From Campanula takesimana (Eukaryota > Streptophyta > Magnoliopsida > Asterales > Campanulaceae): a DNA stretch of 64,000 nucleotides. Below the pieces are notes generated by a model. It ran no database searches, was not told the origin of the DNA, and worked only from the letters and a program-made list of their open reading frames with translations. Below are positions 11,318 through 20,500 of this stretch, piece by piece (within the stretch, counting starts at the first letter, position 1; every line of letters starts with the position of its first letter). Both the position numbers and the translations under genes were made by a program. Where the stretch lies: NCBI GenBank assembly GCA_026119855.1, contig JAOWBW010000036.1:2418001-2482000 (forward strand), read 5' to 3'.

Positions 11318-12296
11318 TGTAGATACCCCGGGGGAACCACGGCTTGGCTAGAGCGGTGGATTATCCTAGGATGTCTAACTTGTTTTTAGAGTCGCCACCT
11401 ATGTTTTGAGGAACATAAGAAAAACCTATTGATTGTAGCCTAAGTTTGATTACGAAAACAGAGAATCTTTGTTTTGAGGTCCAGGGGTTAGATTACGAGA
11501 TGGGAAGTACCGAAACACCCATCTCGCCCAACTTAAGTTGGTCTTGCTTGATCAAAATCTACATGAATGAAAATGTTCTTCTTCTTCTTCTTTAAGTCAC
11601 AAAAAGGGGGTTTAAAATAGGATTTGGAATGTAGGAGATAACTCCTTAACCAACCTCAATGAGATGAGGTGATCATTAGAGTCATGTCCCAAAATGATTT
11701 GGGTGATTGCACATTTGATTAAAGTAAAAGAGAGAGAGGAGATGAAGTAGAAAAGAAAGGAAAAGATGGACTTTTACCTACAATTCGAAGACCTTCAAAT
11801 GTTGCTTGAAGAAATCCTTGGAGAACTTTTAGAAAGCGATTTTGGTATAGTTTTTGTAAGTTCAATCTTCGGTCTAAGTTTTCGATCCTTGAAAATGGAG
11901 GTAAAGAGAGGTTTTTATAGGTGAAAGAGGGGTGTTTTTGGTGCCAAAACTCATTCACCAAGAAATCCTTCCCGGGTAAAATCTTGTAAATTGAGCAAGG
12001 GAGGGAATCCTGGCCAGAAATCTGTAACTGACGCCCAGAGGCGCGCGCTTCCTGCTTTGGGGGCGGGAGGCGCGCGCGCCTGGCTCCTCATGTCGGAGGC
12101 GCGCGACTTAGAGAAGGCAATTTTGACAGAATGGACTAGAAAGTCAGCCCTGTCATTCAGTTTAGTCCCTGGACTTAACGAAGTCAGTCAGGAACTTAAC
12201 GGAAGTGACAGAAACTAACGAGAAACACTTAAAATGGGGAGAAACACAAAATCAAATGTGCAATCGGGGTGAGAGGTCCAAGGCGGGGTGTCTACA
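11318..12296 (-). repeat. 5' LTR of Tat1 (979 bp)
   Basis: Bounded by inverted ends TGTAGATACCCC (11318) and GGGGTGTCTACA (12296) and followed on the left by the PBS. On the minus strand a TATA box CTATAAAAA lies at 11920-11912. Upstream of it, at 12108-12039, are three copies of the GC motif (12039-12050, 12068-12080, 12097-12108). The flanking five bases to the right are ATATG; the matching duplication would lie left of the window. No second copy of this LTR is in the window. Confidence 0.88.
12039..12108. promoter_or_regulatory. Triplet of AGGCGCGCGC motifs in the Tat1 LTR
   Basis: Three copies of AGGCGCGCGC(C/T/A) spaced about 29 bp apart, about 120-200 bp upstream of the LTR TATA box (minus strand). 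The same motif is found upstream of the antisense PMD ORF (1365-1435) and in the leader. CpG-rich and palindromic against an AT-rich background. Confidence 0.6.
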
Positions 12297-12808
12297 ATAT
12301 GACATAGAGGCGCCGAAGTCTCTGTAATCATACGAATCCTAAGCAAATATTCGGTGAAGAATGGAAATTTTAAGGGGCTTTCCGCACCCAAAGGTAACGA
12401 ATATCAGTCAAAATTGTGCTAAGGGCGTTTAAGATGAATTAAAGGGAAAAGATCAAGGACAAAAGTGGAATTTTATCTGAAGGGACAAGGTTGGCCGCGT
12501 GGCCAAACACACTAAATTGCAATAGTGGCCGCGTGGCCAAGACCGCTGAGTGGTCAGATCTCTTTCACACGGATCGCTGATCTGACGGCTGGGGTTGTAA
12601 GAGCAAAAGTGGTCGCGTGGCCAAGGATGCCGACGGGCTGACTCCTTGGTCACATCACCGACACCTTCCCTCTTCTTCTTCTTTTCTTCTTTCTTCTTCT
12701 CCTTTCCTCCATTGTTAACGAGTTAGAGAGAGAAAAATGGGTTTTTAGAGAGAGAAAGTTTGGATTTTGATAATCTTGGAGACTTCATTTCATATATCTC
12801 TTGAAGCT
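12297..12808 (+). promoter_or_regulatory. Upstream region of the four-exon PMD gene with TTGGCCGCGTGGCCAA motifs
   Basis: Begins right after the Tat1 LTR. Three near-palindromic motifs lie at 12491-12506 (TTGGCCGCGTGGCCAA), 12525-12540 and 12609-12624. GATCTGACGGCTG precedes the last one. A pyrimidine tract (12660-12712) and a GAGA-rich stretch follow before the ATG at 12809. The same motif occurs upstream of the next PMD gene and in the Tat2 LTR, which ties this region to Tat2. Confidence 0.6.
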
Positions 12809-15026
12809 ATGGCGGATTGGATCAATGAGGCGTTATTTAGGGATTTCCCGGGCCAAGGTGGGTATATGCTTCCACAACAAGAGCAACAAGGAGAGGGGCA
12901 CGGTAATGCTCAGGGCGGAGGAAATGTAGGGGCTGACCCAGGAGCGGGCTTTGAAGCGGCGCCCTTGATTCCACGGGGCGGTTTGAGACCACGAGCCGCG
13001 ACTCGGAATTATCGCGATAATCTGCTGCGGTCTACGTTCGACCAAGATTACGATTTTTACATCGACTCTGAGCGTCATTGGTCGATGGGGCTTCCGGAGA
13101 CGCGAGAGGTAAATTTCGAATTTTTATTCCTCTCCTTCTCGCACATTTGTATGTTTTATGCACATAATATGAAATGCTAGAATAAGGGAATGCTAGAATT
13201 TAAATTGCTAGAATTGTAAATTGCTAGAATGGTAACATACCTGCGCTGTGTTTACCTGCAGATGATCAAGGCTCGTGGGTCCACAGTGACTGTGGGCAAA
13301 CTGTGGGCGTCCCTGCCGGAGGGACTGGGCGGTTTGCGTGCTCGGATCGAGGCTATGGGCTTTGGCCCATTCTTTGACAGTGTCCGCATGGTCGGGGCTA
13401 CCCTGAAGGTGGCAGCGGTGATAGAGGTGTGCCGGGAGTTCTGGTGGGATACCACCCATACCTTCCACTTCAGTTGGGGAGAGATTACCATCACGCCGAC
13501 GGATTTCGCGGCCATCACAGGGTTGAGGTTTACTGGTACCCCTTTTCCTTTTGATGAGAGCTTGGCGGAGCGGCGGGACTATAGACAGGCTCTGCTGGGA
13601 GTCGACACCGACCTGGGAGGAGGTGTCAAGGGTTATGGAGTGGAGGCCGGGAAGGTGAATCGCTTGGTGGAGGTGGCTATTGAGGCCTTTAGTAGGGGGG
13701 AATATGATTTGGATTGCTTGGTCCGGCTGTTCTTATGGTACAGCTTCTCAGAGATTTTGTTTCCCAGTGGGGCTACTGTCTGCCGGTACTCACTGCTAGG
13801 GGCTCTTGTGGACTTGGACTTAGTCGGTGGGATTTCTTGGGGTGGAGCTGGTTTGGCTGAGATTTACCGGGCTTTGGACCATTGCTCGAGGGCTAGCTCA
13901 TCGGCCTTTGACGGGTTCCAGTTCGCCTTTGAGGTACGCTCTTGACTACCCTTCTTTTCATTTGTTGAGATCTTTGTTCTATCTTTTGGTCTGAAATGTC
14001 TCTCTCATTATATGCACAGGCTTGGGTGTACGAGGTCTTCGGTGTCGCCCCTTTTCAGTTGGTGATGAGTGCTAACAAGGTTGTTCCCATCATGTCGTAC
14101 TGGTGCAAGGGCAACAGGGCTCCTCCCCGCAGAAACCGGGACAGGAAGACAGTAGATGCTGCTGATCTGAGGAGGGTGTTCGCGATGTCTGAGCCCATCG
14201 GGGTTAGATTTTACCCATAGAGCCCGGCCAATGAGGCTTCGGTGGGTCCCTATGTAGTGGATTTGACCGCTTCTAGGGTTCTGCTTGTGGGTCTCACCGG
14301 GGAGGCCATGTATCTTGGGGAGAGGGTGGTTCGTCAGCACAGGGCTGGTGTGTTACCGTGGGCTCCTTATGACCCTCCTCGGGATATGCTCCGTCCCGCG
14401 AGGTTGGCGACTTTCTTGGCTCCCACTCCGGCAGAGCATTACAGAAGGAGTGACGACTATGCCGGCTACGTGCGGACACGGCTGATCAGCCCTCAGGTTC
14501 GGGCTCGGATGCTATCGGGAGAGGGATCAAGCTCGGCCCGGTACGTTGGTCGGAGTCGGCCTTTGGTTGACATGCCCCTTCGCTCGAGTAGCGTGAGAGT
14601 GATGAGGGGCGGTCGGGAGGTGGAGCTTAGCTTGGAGCCGACTGATGCAGATCTCGTTGAGGAGACATTCATTCCTCCGCCCGACGCTGGGGTACGGCTT
14701 GGTGCTTTATATTAGTCATGTTTGCACACACCTATTTCTTTCTGCATTGTAATCATTTGCCTTGGCTTCCCTTTCAGGTGACTCGGGAGGCATATATCCG
14801 TTCAGCTCGGTGGGAGAACGTGTTGATGCGCTTACTGAGGGAGGCGTACCATTCATGTACTTGTCAGAGGGATGACTTTGCGTCACCCCAGCGTCGTGAG
14901 CGGTCTCCGAACGGTGCGGGATCTTCTCACCTTGGTGGTCGAGCGGTCCGGGGACGGAGTTCGGGTGCCGGTAGCTCTCGGGCTTTAGCGCGGCGTAGAG
15001 ACACCACGGAGGAGGATTCTGATTAG
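12809..15026 (+). pseudogene. Four-exon plant mobile domain (MAIN-like) gene with one in-frame TAG
   Basis: Exons by eye: 12809-13108, 13262-13933, 14020-14691, 14778-15026; lengths 300, 672, 672 and 249 nt. All introns are phase 0 and GT-AG (153, 86 and 86 bp). The spliced frame is about 630 codons. Exon 2 carries the PMD core: VCREFWWDTTHTFHFSWGEI then TPTDFAAITGLRFTG, and a later LVRLFLWYSFSEILFPSG segment. Exon 4 is Arg/Ser-rich and ends TTEEDSD. A TAG at 14218-14220 in exon 3 interrupts an otherwise open frame (RFYP-stop-SPANEASVGPYVV). PMD proteins occur in plant transposons and in the MAIN/MAIL1 silencing factors. Here the shared upstream motif and the position downstream of Tat2 pol suggest cargo of Tat2 rather than a host gene, but a host PMD gene is the alternative. 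Confidence 0.75.
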
Positions 15027-15564
15027 GCGGGGCCCATCTTTCCATCTTTATTTCCTACACTGTTAGCTAGTAGAGAGCAGAGGGATATGTATGTATAGAA
15101 CAGATGTACAGAATGCATGTATGTATATTATGTTCTAAAATGCAATTTTATTGTGGGAGCCTACTTGTGCAAACTAGTTATTTTACAAATGTTCCTAATT
15201 TTATACAATGCATGAGCCACGGGACGGGGCAGGTACGTAGTTGCATGGATCCGTTACGGAGTGGGAAGAAACAAATTGGATTTCTGCATGGAGCAATGTT
15301 GGCCTCATGGCCATGGCGAGGCCCAGAGCAATGTTGGCTGCCTGGCCATGGCAAGATACGGAGCAATGTTGGCCGCGTGGCCATATCTTCCAAGATCACA
15401 AGTGGCCGCGTGGCCAAGTCTGTAGTCGGCTCTGCTTTTCCTTTTCCTGGCAAGAGTGGGAGTCCGTACCCTATTTAACGAACCCTTTGCAGCCACAAAA
15501 ACGTACCAGCAACCTTTTGAGCAGTTTTTTGAGTTCCTTTTAACCAATTTGCTTGCTCTTTGCC
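15027..15564 (+). promoter_or_regulatory. Spacer between the PMD genes with four tandem TTGGCC...GGCCAA motifs and a TATA box
   Basis: The first part is the presumed 3' UTR of the upstream gene. Motifs lie at 15299-15314, 15334-15349, 15369-15384 and 15402-15417, so 33-35 bp apart, each preceded by GAGCAATGT or a similar lead. CTATTTAAC at about 15471-15479 is a plausible TATA box, about 90 bp before the ATG at 15565. Read as the promoter of the next PMD gene. Confidence 0.6.
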
Positions 15565-16998
15565 ATGGATCAAGAGGCTAGGATCACAAGTCTTGAGAAA
15601 AAGGTCTTTATAACCTCTTTGGAGAAGTGGGTTGCCAAACTTCCTGGTTCTAGTCGTAGGAAACTTGATGAACGGTATGGGATAAAGTGTCTTTGGTCAC
15701 TTTTGCACATGAACTCCAATACCAACCTCTTGCAAGCCTGTGGGAGATTTTGGAATGATACCCTCCATGTCTTCAACTTTTCATTCAACGAGATAACACC
15801 CACTTATGAGGACATCGCGGCATTATGTGGCTACGAAGGGAAGGGTAAAGTTGCCTTGCCCTTTGACTTCGCTTGCTTGAGGGACAAGTTGATGACCTTT
15901 GGCGTGTCCGCGGATGACTTTGATAGGTATGCTAGGGGCGGTTATGTCGACCTTTCTTGGATGCCCCAACACTTTATACACATGGATGTGGCCTCTGACC
16001 GTTCCTTGGACCATCTTGCGCTATGTCTGTTTGCCTCTATTCTTTTTCCTTCTGAGGTTGGATTTGCTAGTGAGGGGTGTTTGGGCATGGTGAATTCGGC
16101 TCGTTTAGGTTATGACATTGTACCGGCCATTCTTGGGGAGATGCTCTGTGGGATTCCCCATCTCGCGGCTTATGGTGGGATGCCTTGTGGTAGTGATAGG
16201 CTTTTGACCATGTGGTTGCAAGAGCGGCTTCGAGTGAATAATCTGGCGGCTTCTCTAAAGGTGGCCCCATGGATGCACCGCATTAGAGGCATGGCGGAGC
16301 GGTTTGAGGTCATGACTCTCAAAGGTTAGGAAAAGTATTTGGCGGAAATGGTGACTGACGACATTCAGTGGGTGGTGCCCCATTGGCACATTCACTCTGT
16401 GAGGGAGAAACAAGTGGGACTTCACATGATCAAAGTTCCGACCCTTTCTGGGACTACCTTTTACTATCCCTCTAGAGTGCTTCGTCAGTATGGTTTGGTG
16501 CAGACCATCCCGGAGGGTTGGGACGAGGAGAGAGATGATTTTCCTTTCGGGATACTTCAGTTGGATGATAGTGCCTCAGTCCTTCTTTCTCAGATGTGGG
16601 GTGAGGCCGGCTTTAGTCGTAGGACCTTCCTCACACGCTCTAGCAACACCTTCCTGCCACGCGAGTATTTGGATTGGTACATGGGGAGACTTGGGCATGC
16701 GGAGCAGACTCTAGAGACCCTAAGGGGCACTATTTTGGGATCCTGTGCTCCAAGTTTTTCATTGAGAATTAAAGAGGCTGAGGCTTATGAGAGGAAGATG
16801 AGTAAGAGCGTGGCTAACGGAGGCGGAGAAGAAGTGGGAGCGTCAAAGAAGAGGAAGGGCGAAGAGGCTCCTAATGGCAAGGCTAAAGGTGTTAGCGAGT
16901 TCGAAAGAAGATTTTGTGAGGATCCTAGCAAGAAGAAAGTTCGCCGTGGGCAAAGCAAGAAGAAAGAGACCGAGGGCACAAATGGCACTAAGGAGTAA
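15565..16998 (+). pseudogene. Intronless PMD/DUF7745-like gene, antisense in Tat2, one in-frame TAG
   Basis: A single frame of 477 codons plus stop, broken only by TAG at 16327-16329. The start is chosen at 15565 (CCATGGATC); an upstream ATG at 15553 is in frame. The N-terminal part has LLQACGRFWNDTLHVFNFSFNEITPT then YEDIAALCGYEG (residues about 55-95), the PMD core. The C-terminus is Lys/Arg-rich (KKRKGEEAP and SKKKVRRGQSKKK), a likely nuclear signal. Alignment by eye to the Tat1 ORF puts its Trp (DDWKKFF) at the TAG, so TGG-to-TAG is the simplest origin. Convergent with Tat2 pol. Confidence 0.78.
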
Positions 16999-17477
16999 TC
17001 CTGAGCGTCTCTCCATAGTCGTGCAGACACATTAGTTTAATTTAGTTTACTTTTGTTTTAGTTTCAATTTCAGAATAGGTTATTTATTCAAAAAGTATGT
17101 CAAGCTTAGACTCATCAAATAAGTGTTAACATGCAATGACTATCGAAATAAAAGTTTTTGCTTTCAGAAAAATACAACTTCTATCTTTATTGCTTTGACA
17201 AGATTTGGATGTTTATTTGTTTTTTAGACCGCACCTTTTGAAAGGCTGCCTACGTTCCCCTTTTACAAATAGGACTAAGGGGCTCAGGTCACCGTAGTTC
17301 ACTCCAGTCGGACTAGAATGATTTTAAATAAAGGGAAGATAGAATGGGGAATGCTCTAACTTTTGCCTAGATTGCCCTTGCGGGTTTTCGATCTAGCGAG
17401 CTTTGTACGCACCCTTATTTTGCATAGACCGTCCTTTGCGGGTTTTCAGTCTATCGGGCTTCTTTTTGCGTAGTAAT

Positions 17478-17508
<31 letters not shown>

Positions 17509-17520
17509 GGAGAGGGGAGT
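16999..17520. other. Convergent spacer of Tat2 with the CTACG/CGTAG element and two hairpins
   Basis: Counterpart of 2992-3415. The 75-bp element is at 17226-17300 (AGACCGCACC, GGCTGCCTACGTTCC, GGGGCTCAGGTC, CGTAGTTC). Hairpins are at 17366-17396 (CCTAGATTGCCCTTGCGGG...ATCTAG) and 17424-17454 (ATAGACCGTCC...AGTCTAT), then a T tract (17479-17509). Judged by flanking words (TGCTCTAA versus GCACCCT), the two hairpins are in the opposite order to those in Tat1. Confidence 0.7.
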
Positions 17521-20500
17521 CTAGTCATAGTAGCGTCTGAGCTTGCTGAGGTTGACTGGTTCCTTGAACGGGTTGCCATCCAAATCTGCCATTCTGACCG
17601 CTCCTCCGGAGAAGATCTTCTGTACTGCAAACGGCCCTACCCAAGTGGGGGCCCATTTCCCGAGGGGGTTGAATTTGTTGGGTAAGCGTGCTTTGAGCAC
17701 CAAGTCTCCTTCCTTTATGTCAACAGGCTTGACCTTTTTATTGAAGGCTTTTGTCGTTCTCCTTTGATAGGCCCGGATGTGTTCCATGGCCTTCAATCTG
17801 CGTTCGTCGAGCGTTGCCAACTGATCATAGCGACTACGAAGCCATTCTACCTCATTCACTTGGTTCTCGAGCAAGATCCTCAAAGATGGCACCTCCAACT
17901 CGATAGGGAGCACTGCCTCCATGCCGTATGTCAAAGCGTAAGGGGTCTCTCCAGTAGCAGTGCGGACTGACGTTCCGTACCCCTAAAGTGCTAATGGTAA
18001 CTTCTCGGGCCAATCCCGCCCTTGCAAAGCCATCTTGCGAATTATCTGCTCTATCGTCTTGTTGGCCGCCTCAACCGCGCCGTTAGTCTGTGGATAGTAT
18101 GGGGAAGATTTCTTTCGTTCGATCTTGAATTCTACAAGCAAGCGAGCACACTCGGCTTCGAAATAACTGCCATTATCTGATATAATGAGGTTAGGAACCC
18201 CATACCGACACATAATGTTCTCTTTGATAAACTGCGCTACCTTCTTGGAATTCAGCACCTTGTAAGACTGAGCTTCGACCCACTTTGTGAAGTAGTCGAC
18301 CGCGACGAGGACGAATTCATGACCATTACTACCGGCCGGCGAGATCTTCCCAATAATGTCTATACCCCACGTGGCGAATGGCCAAGGCGTGGTGGAACTA
18401 TACAATTCGTGTGGGGGGATGTGGTTGAGGTTGGAGCATACTTGGCACTTGTGACACCGTCGAACCCATTGAATACAGTCTGTCTCCATGGTAATCCAAT
18501 AATAGCCCAGCCGAGTGATCTTCTGTCTAAGCATCCTTGCATTCATGTGGGGTCCGCACAGCCCGTTGTGTACTTATTCCATTATTGCTTCAGCTTTCTT
18601 GTTGTCGACACATAAGAGCAACAGACCGTCGTAATGCCTCTTGTACAAAGTATAGTCTAACAGCAAAAATTGCCCCGCCAATCTTTTGAGTGCTTGCAGA
18701 CTCTTGGCCTTCACATCTCCGTCAAAGGACATCTCTCCGTGCTGAAGGAACTTGTAGATTTGGGCATACCATTGATCTCCGTTTATCTCTGCATTGGTCT
18801 GGATTTCACAGCAATAGGCGGGGTTCTCCCTTCGTCCAACCCTGAATGGTTTCACGGACCTTCCTTCTGGAATTTCAACTAAGGAGGCCAATGTCGCTAG
18901 AGCATCCGCGAACCTATTTCTGTCTCGCGGCAGGAAATGGAAGGTAACTTCTTTGAACTGTGCTATCAACTCATCCATGTAACCTTGGTACCGCTGCAAG
19001 CAAGGATCAATAGTTTTCCATTTCTTCGCCGTTTGGTTAATAATCAAAGCAGAGTCTCCATACACTTCTAACTCTTTCACGTTGCGTTCTAGGACGGCCT
19101 CCAATCCGGCTATACACGCTTCATACTCGGCGGTGTTGTTGGTTGCTGAAAAGTTTAGCTTGATGGCTATGGGAGTGTGCTCATCTTTGGGATCAATAAG
19201 TAGGAGTCCGACTCCATTCCCTCGTTTGTTTGCGGCTCCGTCAAAGAATAATTGCCACCTTTCTGCGACCTCAATTGCGAAAATGTCATCATCCGGGAAC
19301 TCGGGGTCGGGTCCACTTGTCTCAGTGCTCGGAGTGTCTACGAGCTGATCGGCCATTGCCCTCCCCTTGATTGCCTTCCTCGGTACATAAGTAATGTCGA
19401 ACTCTCCCAAGAATACTGACCATTTAGCGAGTTTCATAGAAAGGGATGGTTTATTGAATAGGTACTTGATAGGATCCATTTTCGAGACTAGTAAGATCGG
19501 ATGGGATACCATGTAGTGCTTGAGCTTCGTCACCACCCATACTAGGCCTACGCATGTCTTCTCGAGCGCGGAGTAGTTGAGCTCGCTAACTTGTAACTTT
19601 CGACTGACAAAGTACACTGCATTCTCAATCCGGGAATCTTTGGCTTCTTGCGCTAACATGGCTCCGACGGCGGTATCTGTCACAGTTAAGTATAGTAGCA
19701 ACGGCTTCTCCTTATGCGGCGGGCGCAGGATTGGGGTATTCACCAAATATTTTTGATCCTTTCGAAGGCTATCTGGCAGTCATGATCCCACTCCACACTG
19801 GCTGTTTTCTTCATTAACTTGAAAATTGGTTCGCAGATAGTGGTCAGCTGATTGATAAACCGACTGATATATTGCAGGCGTCCCATGAATCCTTTTATCT
19901 CCGTCTCGGTACGGGGTGGCTTCATCTCTAGGATGGCTTGAATCTTCCTTGGGTCGGCTTCGATTCCATTCTCGGTGACCATGTAACCTAATACTTTCCC
20001 TCTACGAACTCCAAAGGTGCATTTTGCCGGGTTCAAACGCATGGCGTGCTCTCTCAACCTGTTGAAGAATTTTATGAGATCTATCAAGTGTTGGCCCCCA
20101 GACCCTTTTGAATGTATAATCATGTCATCCACGTACACCTCAATCTCTTTGTGGATCATATCGTGGAATAAAGTCGTAACTGCCCGTTGGTAGGTAGCCC
20201 CAGCGTTCCTCAGCCCAAATGGCATGACAGTATAGCAAAAAGTCCCCCATGGGGTGGTGAAAGCTGTTTTTTCTTGGTCCTCCTCGGCCATCTTGATTTG
20301 GTTATAGCCGGCAAACCCATCCACAAATGACTTGACCTCATAGTGGGCGGTCGCATCCACCAACATGTCGATATTTGGCAAGGGGAAGTCATCCTTTGGC
20401 GTAGCTTTGTTGAGATCCCGAAAATCCACACATACTCTGACTTTACCGTTGGATTTCTTGACAGTCACCAGATTTGATAACCAAGTTGGATACTCGATCA

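Noticed and set aside
12297..12760. 3' LTR of Tat2 directly left of PMD gene B
   Set aside because: Apart from the palindromic motif and GATCTGACGGCTG it does not match 26173-27322 and lacks TG...CA ends.
14218..14220. Programmed UAG readthrough in the PMD genes
   Set aside because: At 16327 the stop aligns with Trp, and stop contexts differ (CCA-TAG-AGC, GGT-TAG-GAA); nonsense mutation is simpler.
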